64,000 nt of DNA. Origin: Pseudolysinimonas sp051954455. Its GTDB lineage: Bacteria > Actinomycetota > Actinomycetes > Actinomycetales > Microbacteriaceae. A program made the position numbers and the translations under genes. Below the pieces are notes generated by a model that was given only the letters and a program-made list of their open reading frames with translations, had not been told where the DNA came from and searched no databases. The DNA lies in contig NZ_JBQCHS010000020.1 in NCBI RefSeq assembly GCF_051954455.1, forward strand, positions 62,001-126,000. Direction: 5' to 3'. Below are positions 1-9,884 of this stretch, piece after piece (position 1 is the first letter of the stretch; each line of letters starts with the position of its first letter).

Positions 1-645
1 GAGCCCCAGCCGCTCGAGCTGCTCCGCCGACTTCGGACCCACGCCCCACAGTGCCGACACCGGGAGCGGATGCAGCGTCTCGATCGTCCTGTCGCGCGGC
101 ACCACGAGCAGCCCGTTCGGCTTGGCGAGCCCCGACGACAGCTTGGCGACGTACTTGGTCGCCGCCGCCCCGACCGACGCCCGCAGCCCGGTCTCCTCGA
201 AGATCCGGGCGCGGATGCGCGTGCCGATCTCCCACGGGGTGCCGTACAGCCGCAGCGCCCCGGCGACGTCGAGGAACGCCTCGTCGATCGAGAGCGGCTC
301 GACCCGGGGCGTGAACTCCCCGAGCAACCGCATCACGATCCGGGAGTACCGGGAGTAGTCGTCGAAGTGCGGCTCGAGGATCACCGCCTGCGGGCACCGC
401 TGCAGCGCGAGCGCCATCGACATGGCCGAGTTGACCCCGTACTTCCGCGCCTCGTAGGTGGCCGCGGTGACCACCGAGCGCCGGCTGGCGTGCCCGACGA
501 TGACCGGGCGGCCGACGAGATCCGGCCGCTGGAGCAGCTCCACGGAGGCGTAGAAGGCGTCCATGTCGACGTGCAGGATCGTGGCGGTCAGGTCGTCGAC
601 CGGCTCGGCCGACACCTGCCTCCCGCGCCCGTCCTGCTTGCTCAC
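1..645 (-). CDS. dinB: DNA polymerase IV (Y-family), partial at the window edge
   Basis: Translesion DNA polymerase. The 215 visible N-terminal residues run from a GTG start at 645 and continue past base 1. They hold the Y-family palm: HVDMDAFYASVE with the first metal-binding Asp, the YSRYSR stretch, the SIDEAFLD motif with the second acidic pair, and the start of the helix-hairpin-helix thumb (WGVGPKSAEQL). The in-frame ATG candidate upstream at 653 runs into a stop, so the GTG at 645 is preferred. It faces away from the GDSL gene. No SOS box of the GAAC-N4-GTTC type was seen upstream. Identification is firm; the C-terminal half, including the little finger, is outside the window. Confidence 0.95.
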   Translation of the reverse strand, partial: MSKQDGRGRQVSAEPVDDLTATILHVDMDAFYASVELLQRPDLVGRPVIVGHASRRSVVTAATYEARKYGVNSAMSMALALQRCPQAVILEPHFDDYSRYSRIVMRLLGEFTPRVEPLSIDEAFLDVAGALRLYGTPWEIGTRIRARIFEETGLRASVGAAATKYVAKLSSGLAKPNGLLVVPRDRTIETLHPLPVSALWGVGPKSAEQLERLGL

Positions 646-673
646 TCCCCCATGGTCGCAGGCGCCTCCGACC

Positions 674-679
674 TATGCT
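674..679 (+). promoter_or_regulatory. -10 box (TATGCT), leaderless
   Basis: TATGCT ends 7 nt before the GTG at 687. This places the likely transcription start on the start codon and argues against the ATG at 675, which lies inside the box. Confidence 0.6.
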
Positions 680-686
680 CGAAGCC

Positions 687-1472
687 GTGACGGCAGCTCA
701 CCCGTGGACCCGGTACGTCGCGATCGGCGACTCCTTCACCGAGGGCATCGGCGATCCCGAGCCGGCGGTTCCGGGCGGCTCGCGGGGCTGGGCGGACCGC
801 GTCGCGGAGGTGCTCGCCGAGACGGCGGAGGGCGGCCCGCAGGGCTTCGCCTACGCCAACCTCGCGATCCGCGGCCGGCTGCTCGACCAGATCCTCGCGG
901 AGCAGGTGGATGCGGCTCTCGAGCTGAAGCCCGACCTGATCACCATCTCCGCCGGCGGCAACGACGTCATCCGTCCCGGCAGCGACCCGGACGCGATCAC
1001 GCGGCGGTACGAGGCGGGTCTTCGGCGGCTCGTCTCTGACGGGGCGACCGTCGTCGTGTTCACCGGCCCGGATCCCGGTCGCACCGCCGTGCTCGGACTC
1101 GTGCGCGGCAAGGCGGCGATCTACAACGAGAACGTGCGCGCGCTCGCGAGCCGCTACGGCGCGCGCGTCGCCGACCTCTGGAAGTTGTCCGAGCTCCGCG
1201 ATCCCCGCATGTGGGCGCCGGACCGGCTGCACTTCTCCCCGGTCGGCCACCACACCATCGCCCGCATGGTCCTCGACACCCTCGAGGTGCCCAACTCGCT
1301 CGAGCCCTTCAAGCCCGAGCCGCTGCCGGCGGTCACCTGGCGACGGGCGTCGCGCGAGAACATCGACTGGGCCCGGGAGTACTTCGTCCCCTGGATCGGT
1401 CGCCGGCTGACCGGTCGCTCGTCGGGTGACGGCGTCCAGCCGAAGCGTCCGGGGCTCGGCTCCGTCCGCTGA
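687..1472 (+). CDS. SGNH/GDSL-family esterase
   Basis: Predicted cytoplasmic serine esterase or lipase of 261 residues. Visible blocks: GDSFTEG with nucleophile Ser16, GGND at about 90-93 (block III oxyanion Asn), and DRLHFSPVGH with the catalytic Asp179/His182 pair (block V). There is no signal peptide. The start was moved from ATG 675 to GTG 687 because a TATGCT box overlaps the ATG. It stands alone: dinB diverges from it and a carboxypeptidase converges. The substrate cannot be told from sequence; family members cleave acyl esters on lipids, sugars or cell-wall glycans. Confidence 0.85.
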   Translation: MTAAHPWTRYVAIGDSFTEGIGDPEPAVPGGSRGWADRVAEVLAETAEGGPQGFAYANLAIRGRLLDQILAEQVDAALELKPDLITISAGGNDVIRPGSDPDAITRRYEAGLRRLVSDGATVVVFTGPDPGRTAVLGLVRGKAAIYNENVRALASRYGARVADLWKLSELRDPRMWAPDRLHFSPVGHHTIARMVLDTLEVPNSLEPFKPEPLPAVTWRRASRENIDWAREYFVPWIGRRLTGRSSGDGVQPKRPGLGSVR

Positions 1473-1496
1473 CCGCCCCGCCGACGCGCTCGGGGG

Positions 1497-2726
1497 TCAG
1501 ACGCCGCCGAACACGACCTGCGGATGCCCGAGCCGCCATCCCCAGCCCGGGTCGTCGATCCGGCGCGACAGCTCGAGCGGGGTGCTGAGCGTGGTGCCGC
1601 CGATCGTGAACGACACGGTGCCGACGGTCGCCCCGCGTGCTGCCGTCGCGACCGGCCGCGCCGTCACCTGCGGTGCGACCGATGTCGCCCCCCACACGAC
1701 CGTCGCCACCTTCTTCGCGGCGACGAGCTTCGCGGTGTCGCCCCACGCCGTCGCGTAGCTGCCGAACGCCTGGCCCTTCTCGGCGAGGGTCACGGGGTGG
1801 AACCCGGCCAGCACGGTGCCGATGAGGGTGCGGATGTCGGCGTCGATCGTGGCGTGGTCCCGTCCCCCGAGCACGACGCCCACGATCGTGACCGTGGTGC
1901 CGCCGACGCGGTGGTCGCTCGAGAACAGGAGGTTGGCCCCCCAGCCGTCGAGGGTTCCCGTCTTGATCCCGTCGACGCCGTCCTTGCCGAGGAGGTTGTT
2001 GGTGTTCGCGAATCCGCCCACGTTCGGCGCATCGCCGGTCGTGCTCGCGACGATCGGCGCGATGACCGGGTTCTGCAGTGCGAGCTCGCCGAGCTTCACG
2101 AGGTCGGAGGCGGTGCCGACGTTCCGTGGGTCGATGCCGGTCGGCTCGACCACGTGGATCCCGGTGAGGCCGTTCTTGGCCAGCCACGCCGTCGCGGCGG
2201 CGGCGAACGCGTCGGTGGATCCGAACGCCCAGTTCGCGAGGCTGCCCGCGTAGTTGTTCGCCGACTTGATGAGCGCGAGCTTCAGCAGGTCGAGCTCGCT
2301 GAACGTGTAGCCCGCCCGCACCGTCACCACGTCGCCGTTGAGGGCGAGGTAGTGGCTGTAGAGCGCGACGTCGGCGGCGGTCATGGTGATGCCCGGCCCC
2401 GCCTCCCCCGCCTTCAGCGGCTTGGCGCCGAGCACGACGAGCGCGGTGACGACCTTGCTGATGCTCGCCATCGGAACGGCATCGGTCCGGCCCGATGCCG
2501 CCGTCGCCGCGGGGAAGCCGACGGCTCCGACCGCGCTCGCCCCGTAGCCCGGCCAGGTGACCGCCGGTGCCGCGGTGGCGGGGATCGCGGGTGCGGCGAC
2601 GGATGCCGCGACGCTCTTCACGGGCGCCAGCAGGGTCAGGGCGCCGTAGAGTCCGGCGACGACGACCACGAGGATCACGAGGAGCGCCGTGACGCGGCGG
2701 CGGCGGTAGGTCGCGGGCGTCGGCAC
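1497..2726 (-). CDS. D-alanyl-D-alanine carboxypeptidase (peptidase S11)
   Basis: Membrane-anchored penicillin-binding enzyme (409 aa) that trims the terminal D-Ala from peptidoglycan stem peptides. A single N-terminal membrane segment lies at about residues 11-33, followed by an Ala/Pro-rich stretch. The active-site triad is visible: SISK (Ser88, Lys91), an SAN motif in KSANNYAG, and KTG in GIKTGTLDGWG. The C-terminal part is beta-rich, as in PBP5-type proteins. The GTG start at 2726 is 6 nt after a TAGCCT box. It converges on the GDSL gene with 24 bases between stops and is not in an operon. Confidence 0.9.
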   Translation of the reverse strand: MPTPATYRRRRVTALLVILVVVVAGLYGALTLLAPVKSVAASVAAPAIPATAAPAVTWPGYGASAVGAVGFPAATAASGRTDAVPMASISKVVTALVVLGAKPLKAGEAGPGITMTAADVALYSHYLALNGDVVTVRAGYTFSELDLLKLALIKSANNYAGSLANWAFGSTDAFAAAATAWLAKNGLTGIHVVEPTGIDPRNVGTASDLVKLGELALQNPVIAPIVASTTGDAPNVGGFANTNNLLGKDGVDGIKTGTLDGWGANLLFSSDHRVGGTTVTIVGVVLGGRDHATIDADIRTLIGTVLAGFHPVTLAEKGQAFGSYATAWGDTAKLVAAKKVATVVWGATSVAPQVTARPVATAARGATVGTVSFTIGGTTLSTPLELSRRIDDPGWGWRLGHPQVVFGGV

Positions 2727-2732
2727 CCCGAG

Positions 2733-2738
2733 AGGCTA
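2733..2738 (-). promoter_or_regulatory. -10 box (TAGCCT), leaderless
   Basis: On the minus strand TAGCCT is followed by 6 nt and then the GTG start at 2726 of the carboxypeptidase. Confidence 0.6.
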
Positions 2739-2782
2739 ACGGGTCGGGCCGGCGGAGACGCTGCGCACCCCGCCGGGCGACC

Positions 2783-3586
2783 TCAGGGCCGTGTCGCCCA
2801 GATCGCGATCCCGGTGGCCGAGGCGACGTTGAGCGAGTCGACTCCGCCGCTCATCGGGATCATCACGACGTCGTCCGCCGCCGCCATCGTGCTCGGCAGC
2901 AACCCCTCGCCCTCGGTGCCGAACACCAGCGCGAGGCGCTCCGGCGCGCTCGCCGCGTAGGCGTCGAGCGGGATCGCGTCGTCGCGGAGCCCGAAGGCGG
3001 CGACGCGGAAGCCGAGCGAGCGCACCAGATCGAGGCCCGATCCCTCCCAGTCCTCGATCCGCGTCCACGGCACCTGGAACACCGTGCCCATCGACACCCG
3101 CACGCTGCGGCGGTAGAGCGGATCGGCGCAGCGCGGCGTGACGAGCACCGCGTCGACGCCGAGCGCCGCGCCGTTGCGGAAGATCGCTCCCACGTTGGTG
3201 TGGTCGACGATGTCCTCGAGCACGACGATCCGCCGGGCGCCCTGGAGGAGCGACGCGACGGACGGCAGCTCGGGCCGGTGCATCGACGCGAGGGCGCCGC
3301 GGTGCATCACGAAGCCGGTGATCGACTCGAGCACGTCCGACTCCCCCACGTAGACCGGGATGTCGGAGTCCGCGAGCAGCGCACCCACCTCGTCGACCCA
3401 CTTCGGCAGCACGAGGGCGGAGCGCGGCCGGTGACCGGCGCGGAGGGCGCGCTCGATGACCTTCACCGACTCCGCGAGGTAGAGGCCGCCCTCGGGCTCC
3501 GCGAGCCGGCGCAGGACCACGTCGGTGAGGTCCCGGTAGTCGCGGAGCGAGGGGTCGCCGGGGTCGGTGATGGGGACGACGTGCAC
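2783..3586 (-). CDS. TrmH/SpoU-family RNA 2'-O-methyltransferase
   Basis: SPOUT methyltransferase of about 267 aa that would transfer a methyl group from SAM to a ribose 2'-OH of rRNA or tRNA. Motif 1 is seen in the HTNVGAIFRNGAALG segment, motif 2 in LVFGTEGEGL, and motif 3, which forms the knotted SAM site, in IPMSGGVDSLNVASA near the C-terminus. An N-terminal substrate-binding domain (L30e-like) precedes it. The open frame extends to 3697, but that overlaps the divergent sirtuin gene. The GTG at 3586 (VHVVPITDP) matches the usual N-terminus, and a TATGTT box at 3596-3601 sits 9 nt ahead. The exact RNA target is unknown. Confidence 0.85.
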   Translation of the reverse strand: MHVVPITDPGDPSLRDYRDLTDVVLRRLAEPEGGLYLAESVKVIERALRAGHRPRSALVLPKWVDEVGALLADSDIPVYVGESDVLESITGFVMHRGALASMHRPELPSVASLLQGARRIVVLEDIVDHTNVGAIFRNGAALGVDAVLVTPRCADPLYRRSVRVSMGTVFQVPWTRIEDWEGSGLDLVRSLGFRVAAFGLRDDAIPLDAYAASAPERLALVFGTEGEGLLPSTMAAADDVVMIPMSGGVDSLNVASATGIAIWATRP

Positions 3587-3648
3587 GAGTCCGGAAACAT
3601 ATCCGAAATCCCCGGCGTTTACCCTCGTGGGAAGGTCGGGAGGTGCGC

Positions 3649-4503
3649 ATGGGCGTGACGATGGAGACGGGGCCGCGGCTCGATCCCGCCGTCGCACCCC
3701 TCGTCGACGAAGCCGCCCGGCTTTTGGCGGGACGTCGGCTGGTGATCCTGACCGGTGCGGGCGTCAGCACCGACTCCGGGATCCCGGACTACCGCGGCGA
3801 GGGGGCCCCCGTGCGCACGCCGATGACGATCGACCGCTTCCTCGCCGATCCGGTGGCGCGGCAGCGCTACTGGGCGGGCAGCCACCTCGGCTGGCGGCAC
3901 TTCTCCGCCGCCGCGCCGAATGCGGGGCACCGCGCGATCGCCGATCTGGAGCTCGCGGGCGTCGCCGACGGCGTCGTCACCCAGAACGTCGACGGGTTGC
4001 ACCTGCGCGCCGGGTCGCGGCGCGTGGTCGATATCCACGGCTCGATGGATCGCGTGCGGTGCCTCCGCTGCGGCCAGATCTTCTCGCGCACGGGCGTCGC
4101 CGACCGCCTCACCCGCGACAACCCGTGGCTCGCGTCGCCGGACGGTGTGCGGCTGAACCCGGACGGCGACGTCGACATCGACTCCTACGACGCGATGACG
4201 GTGCCCGACTGCACGAACTGCGGCGGGGTGCTGAAGCCCGAGGTCGTGTTCTTCGGGGAGTTCGTGCCGAAGGAGAAGTTCGCGGAGGCGGCCGCGCTCG
4301 TGCGCCGTGCCGAGGGGATGGTGATCGCCGGGTCGTCGCTCGCGGTCAACTCCGGGATCCGGCTGCTCGACCAGGCGGTCAAGCGGCGCATGCCGATCGT
4401 GATCGTGAACCGCGGCGCCACCAAGGGAGACCCGCGCGCGAACCTCAAGATCGACGCCGGCACATCCGAGGTGCTGACTGCGCTGCGCCGGCGGCTCGTC
4501 TGA
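3649..4503 (+). CDS. NAD-dependent protein deacylase, Sir2 family
   Basis: Sirtuin (284 aa) removing acyl groups from lysines with NAD+ as co-substrate. Visible: GAGVSTDSGIPDYRG (36-50, NAD binding), TQNVDGLH (111-118), catalytic His130, and a zinc ribbon of Cys138/Cys141 and Cys188/Cys191. The long spacing between the two Cys pairs and the overall length fit the SIRT4-like class II group. ATG 3649 has a strong GGGAGG site 5 nt upstream; GTG 3643 and ATG 3661 are alternatives. A TACCCT box at 3620-3625 could drive a short leader. Divergent from the SpoU gene; the histidine phosphatase follows 31 bases downstream. Confidence 0.93.
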   Translation: MGVTMETGPRLDPAVAPLVDEAARLLAGRRLVILTGAGVSTDSGIPDYRGEGAPVRTPMTIDRFLADPVARQRYWAGSHLGWRHFSAAAPNAGHRAIADLELAGVADGVVTQNVDGLHLRAGSRRVVDIHGSMDRVRCLRCGQIFSRTGVADRLTRDNPWLASPDGVRLNPDGDVDIDSYDAMTVPDCTNCGGVLKPEVVFFGEFVPKEKFAEAAALVRRAEGMVIAGSSLAVNSGIRLLDQAVKRRMPIVIVNRGATKGDPRANLKIDAGTSEVLTALRRRLV

Positions 4504-4534
4504 CGCGAGGCCGGCGGCCTGACATGCTGGCGGG

Positions 4535-5146
4535 GTGACCCGCCTCTACCTCGTGCGCCACGGCGAGACCGACTGGAACCGGCAGCGCCGCATCCAGGGC
4601 CGCACCGACATCCCGCTGAACACGACCGGACGCGAGCAGGCGCTCATGACCGGCCACCGCTTCGCCGCGCTGGGCGGCTGGGACGGCATCTACGCGAGCC
4701 CGCTGTCGCGCGCCCGGGAGACCGCGGAGATCATCGGCCGCGAGGTCGGCCTCGGCGGCCCGGAGCTCCTGCACCGCCTCGTCGAGCGCGACTACGGCGA
4801 GGCGGAGGGGCTCGACTGGCTCGAGGTCGAGCGGCGCTACCCGGACGGGACGGCGGTGCCCGGACGCGAGAGCCGTCACGACGTCGCGGACCGCGTGGTC
4901 CCGGCCCTGGTGGAGCTCGCCCGCTCCCGCCCGGACGCGCTCCTCATCGTCGTCAGCCACGGCGGCGCGATCCGTTCGGTGCTGGACCGCGTCGATCCGG
5001 CCACCGAGTACGGCCCGATCACGAACGGCTCGGTCCACAGCTTCGAGCTGGTCGGAGACGCGCTCGAGCTCGTCGCGTTCGACGACCCGCTCGGCTCCTC
5101 GCTCGACGAGCAGAACGCGATCGAGGCGCGGGAGCACCGGGTGTGA
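4535..5146 (+). CDS. histidine phosphatase family protein (phosphoglycerate mutase-like)
   Basis: Branch 1 histidine phosphatase (203 aa). The phosphohistidine motif LVRHGETDWN is at residues 6-15 (His9), and the second His is in VSHGGAIR. Length and sequence style match broad-specificity phosphatases rather than the glycolytic 2,3-bisphosphoglycerate mutase, so no metabolic role is assigned. GTG start at 4535. Its TGA overlaps the GTG of the next gene, which suggests translational coupling with the YbaK protein. Confidence 0.85.
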   Translation: MTRLYLVRHGETDWNRQRRIQGRTDIPLNTTGREQALMTGHRFAALGGWDGIYASPLSRARETAEIIGREVGLGGPELLHRLVERDYGEAEGLDWLEVERRYPDGTAVPGRESRHDVADRVVPALVELARSRPDALLIVVSHGGAIRSVLDRVDPATEYGPITNGSVHSFELVGDALELVAFDDPLGSSLDEQNAIEAREHRV

Positions 5147-5601
5147 GCGGGCTGGACCGGTTCCGCGCGGCCGCCGCCGCGCTCGGGCTCGACAGTGAGG
5201 TGCGTGAGTTCGCCGAGTCGACGCACACCGCCGCGGAGGCGGCCACCGCCGTCGGATGCGACGTCGCCGCGATCGTCAAGAGCCTCGTCTTCACGGCCGA
5301 CGGCGCACCCCTGCTGGCCCTGGTCTCCGGCCCGAACCGCGTCGACACCGCCGCGCTCGGCTCCCGCCTCGGCGTCGTGATCGGCAAGGCCGATGCCGCG
5401 CTGGTGAAGTCGGCGACCGGCTACTCGATCGGCGGGGTGCCGCCGCTCGGATTCCCGGCGCCGATCCGCACCGTCATGGACGAGACGCTCCTCGCGCTGC
5501 CCGAGGTGTGGGCCGCCGCCGGCACGGCGACGTCCGTGTTCGCGATCGCGCCCGCGGAGCTCGCCCGGCTGACGGGCGCGGAGGTCCTGCCGGTCTCCTG
5601 A
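5143..5601 (+). CDS. YbaK/EbsC-family aminoacyl-tRNA deacylase
   Basis: Small (152 aa) trans-editing domain related to the ProRS insertion domain. Members hydrolyse mischarged tRNA, for example Cys- or Ala-tRNA(Pro). The conserved Lys is in AAIVKSLVF (about residue 46), the GPNRVD loop follows, and the SIGGVPPLGF segment forms the substrate pocket. The gene overlaps the phosphatase stop by 4 bases and uses GTG. The natural substrate cannot be read from the sequence. Confidence 0.85.
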   Translation: MSGLDRFRAAAAALGLDSEVREFAESTHTAAEAATAVGCDVAAIVKSLVFTADGAPLLALVSGPNRVDTAALGSRLGVVIGKADAALVKSATGYSIGGVPPLGFPAPIRTVMDETLLALPEVWAAAGTATSVFAIAPAELARLTGAEVLPVS

Positions 5602-5767
5602 CTCGCCGCACCGCGCTCGCCGCCCGCGGTACGAATGACGGATATCCCGCGAGGTCGAGGGCGACTTCGGCCGGGGACGTCGCCATTCTCGGCGCGATGC
5701 CGATGTCCGCACCGTCATTTGTCACCGGTGTGACGGAAGCGACTCGGAGCGTGTCGCGGCGGGGCGG

Positions 5768-6868
5768 CTAACCCGCCAGCGACTCCAGCATCCCGAGCAG
5801 GGCCATCGCCGAGCGATCCCAGTCGAAGTGCGCGGCCTGCGCGACCGCCGCCGCGGACCGCGCACGCCACTCCGCGGGATCCTCGAGCCGGCGCACCGCC
5901 GCCGCGAACCCGGCCGCGTCGTCGGCGCCCGCGTAGAGCGCGGCGTCGCCGCCGATCTCGCGGAAGATCGGGATGTCGCTCACGACGATGGGCGTGCCGA
6001 GCACCATCGCCTCGACCAGCGGCAGTCCGAAGCCCTCGTCCTTCGACGCGGTCACGAGCGCCCGCGCGCGGAGCAGCAGCGCGCGGTACTCCTCCTCGCT
6101 CGTTCCGTCGTGCACGACCAGCGACCCGGGCGGGGCGAGCTCCTCGAAGCGGGCGCGGGCCGCGGGCGTGATCCGCGACAGCAGGTGCAGCCGGTAGCCC
6201 GGCAGCTCGTGCAGGGCGCGGGCCAAGGTCTCGACGTTCTTGTACGGCATGAACGACCCCATGTAGACGAGGTCGCGGCCGTCGTCCGCGGCGGGATCGG
6301 GGGCCGGCCGGTCGAGCGGCGTCCCCTCGGGCGCGGGGTCGGCCGCGTTCGAGACGACGACCACGGGACGCCGGGTCAGGCGGTGCGCCGCGATCAGCTG
6401 CTCGGTGGTGTGCGACACGGTCGCGACGGCGTCGGCGCGGTTGAGCAGCGCGCGTTGCGGCCACCAGGCCAGGTGGTAGAGCCGCCACAGCACGCGGACG
6501 AAGCCGGGCAGGTCGCGCGGCGGCGTCCGGTGCCGGTAGTAGATCAGGTCGTGGAGCGTCTTCACGAGCTTGTAGCGGCGGCGGGCGAGGGTGCCCATCG
6601 TCTGCATCGGGGTGAACACGACGTCGGCGCCCAGCCGGTTGATGCGGCGGGCGACCCACGGCTCCCCCGCGGACGTCGGCGACGGGCCGATCGCCCACGG
6701 CATGTCGGGCAGCAGCTTCAGCTGTCGCTCGTCGCTGATGAGCATCGTCACCCGGTGCCCGCGCGCTGCGGCCGCCCGCCCGAGCGCCTCCGTGATCCGG
6801 GAGCTGTAGCGGCTGATGCCGTCGTGGTGGTCGGTGCGGACGTAGCGGCAGTCGGCGACGATCTTCAC
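5768..6868 (-). CDS. GT4-family glycosyltransferase
   Basis: Retaining GT-B glycosyltransferase of 366 aa. The N-terminal domain starts VKIVADCRYVRTDHHDGISRY. The C-terminal donor domain holds YMGSFMPYKNVETLARAL and the EGFGLPLVEAM segment with the EX7E-type glutamates that bind the nucleotide sugar. The GTG start at 6868 overlaps the TGA of the upstream alpha/beta hydrolase (GTGA), so the two are translationally coupled. The HDGISRYS motif is common in mannosyl- and rhamnosyltransferases acting on lipid or glycan acceptors; the actual sugar is unknown. No transmembrane segment. Confidence 0.85.
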   Translation of the reverse strand: MKIVADCRYVRTDHHDGISRYSSRITEALGRAAAARGHRVTMLISDERQLKLLPDMPWAIGPSPTSAGEPWVARRINRLGADVVFTPMQTMGTLARRRYKLVKTLHDLIYYRHRTPPRDLPGFVRVLWRLYHLAWWPQRALLNRADAVATVSHTTEQLIAAHRLTRRPVVVVSNAADPAPEGTPLDRPAPDPAADDGRDLVYMGSFMPYKNVETLARALHELPGYRLHLLSRITPAARARFEELAPPGSLVVHDGTSEEEYRALLLRARALVTASKDEGFGLPLVEAMVLGTPIVVSDIPIFREIGGDAALYAGADDAAGFAAAVRRLEDPAEWRARSAAAVAQAAHFDWDRSAMALLGMLESLAG

Positions 6869-7749
6869 GTCAGCACCTCGTCGAGGAAGGCGGTGATCGC
6901 ATCGGCCGCCCCCTCGGCGGCCTCGTAGTGGACGAGATGACCGACCCCCGGGAGCACGACGAGGCGTCCGTCGCGGAACCGGCCCACGGTCTCCCGCGCG
7001 CCCGCGGCCGGCGCGATCATGTCGTCGTCGCCCGCGATGAGGAGCGTCGGCACCCCGACCGCGTCGGCCGCGTCGCCGACCTGCGCGCTGAGCGACGCGT
7101 CGAACCCCTCCGCCACGGTGCGCACGTCGCTGAAGCGGCTGAAGTAGCGGCCGTGCTCCTCGTGGATCCACTTCCGCAGCTCGCGGTCGGGCGTCTTCAC
7201 GAGCGTGCGCGACATGACCGCGACGATGAGCGGCGAGGCGAGGAGCGCGCGGCCGAGCCGCTCGGGCAGGCGGCGTGCCAGCCCGTAGTAGAGCTTCGTG
7301 ACGCCGACGCCGCCGACCTCGGCGGGATCGCTCGCGATCGGGTTGACGAGGATGAGCGCGGGCGGCGTGAGGCCCGCCGCGACCGCGTGCGTGGTGACGA
7401 TCGAGCCGAACGAGTGGCCGAGGACGACCGCGTCCTCCAGCCCCAGCGCCCGCACGAACGCCGCGAACCAGCGCGCGTAGCCGTCGATCGAATGCGGCTG
7501 CTCCGTCATCGGCGTCGACTCGCCGAAGCCGGGGAGGTCGGGGCTCACGATCCGCACTCCGGGGAGCCGAGCGACGACGGGCTCGAGGCCGTGGTGGTCG
7601 CCGCGGTAGCCGTGGCACAGGACGAGCGTGCGGGTCGCATCCCGCGGGCCGTAGTCCCAGTACCGGGTCGTGCTGCCGAGGATCGCGACCTCGCCGGTGC
7701 GCAGCGGCAGTGCCGCCAGCTCGGCGGCGTGCGGGGCGGGTCGAGGCAT
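6865..7749 (-). CDS. alpha/beta-fold hydrolase
   Basis: Predicted cytoplasmic serine hydrolase (294 aa). The nucleophile elbow is GHSFGS, the oxyanion region LCHGYRGDHHG, the acid is in AGDDDMIAP, and the catalytic His is in GVGHLVHYE. An inserted cap region separates core strands 6 and 7. The open frame continues far upstream in antisense to treS; ATG 7749 is chosen because a TAGACT box lies 7 nt ahead and the protein then starts just before the fold. Translationally coupled to the GT4 gene. Substrate unknown. Confidence 0.85.
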   Translation of the reverse strand: MPRPAPHAAELAALPLRTGEVAILGSTTRYWDYGPRDATRTLVLCHGYRGDHHGLEPVVARLPGVRIVSPDLPGFGESTPMTEQPHSIDGYARWFAAFVRALGLEDAVVLGHSFGSIVTTHAVAAGLTPPALILVNPIASDPAEVGGVGVTKLYYGLARRLPERLGRALLASPLIVAVMSRTLVKTPDRELRKWIHEEHGRYFSRFSDVRTVAEGFDASLSAQVGDAADAVGVPTLLIAGDDDMIAPAAGARETVGRFRDGRLVVLPGVGHLVHYEAAEGAADAITAFLDEVLT

Positions 7750-7756
7750 CCCCCGA

Positions 7757-7762
7757 AGTCTA
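7757..7762 (-). promoter_or_regulatory. -10 box (TAGACT), leaderless
   Basis: TAGACT on the minus strand, 7 nt before ATG 7749 of the hydrolase-GT4 pair. Confidence 0.55.
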
Positions 7763-7821
7763 GGAGCCGTCGATGATGGAGGATCGCTGGACATCGTCCG
7801 ATCCGCCCCGACCCCCGGTTC

Positions 7822-7827
7822 TAGGGT
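7822..7827 (+). promoter_or_regulatory. -10 box (TAGGGT), leaderless
   Basis: TAGGGT followed by 6 nt and the GTG start of treS at 7834. Confidence 0.6.
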
Positions 7828-7833
7828 TGGATC

Positions 7834-9557
<1,724 letters not shown>

Positions 9558-9558
<1 letters not shown>

Positions 9559-9875
9559 TGAGCAGCGAGCCCCTGCGACTCTGCTGCCTCCTGTGGGCCG
9601 CGGCCGGGGAGGAGGACGGCCTGCACGCCTACGAGGACGCGGTGCTGTCCCGGGTGCCCGTCCACGGCGGTCGCGTCGTGACCCGGGAGCTCGGCGATGG
9701 CGCGGACGACACGCCGCACGAGGTCCAGGTCTTCGAGTTCTCCAGCCGGTCGGCGCTCGACGGCTACCTGGCCGATCCGGAGCGCGCCGCGCGTACGGAG
9801 GAACGCGATCGCGTCGTGGCGCGGACCGAGCTGTTCGCGGTGCGCCTCCCGGACTCGGACGGGGGCCGACCCTAG
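9558..9875 (+). CDS. small DUF1330-like (dimeric alpha-beta barrel) protein
   Basis: A 105-residue protein of beta-alpha-beta type: LRLCCLLWAAAGEEDGLHAYEDAVLSRV, a central GGRVVTREL strand, then VQVFEFSSRSALDGYLADPER, typical of ferredoxin-like dimeric barrels annotated DUF1330 or related. No catalytic residue can be assigned. The ATG overlaps the treS stop (TGATG), so it is likely co-translated with trehalose synthase; a functional link is unproven. Its TAG stop doubles as the first bases of the next gene's -10 box. Confidence 0.65.
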
Positions 9876-9878
9876 CCT
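9873..9878 (+). promoter_or_regulatory. -10 box (TAGCCT), leaderless
   Basis: TAGCCT beginning on the stop codon of the DUF1330-like gene, 6 nt before GTG 9885. Confidence 0.5.
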
Positions 9879-9884
9879 GACCTG

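Noticed and set aside
70..690. Plus-strand frame opposite dinB
   Set aside because: The minus strand encodes a clear Y-family polymerase.
5712..5736. Hairpin CCGTCA...TGACGG with an inner GTCAC/GTGAC pair
   Set aside because: It lies between the YbaK gene and the GT4 gene and may be a weak terminator, but the stem is short and interrupted; no further meaning is supported.
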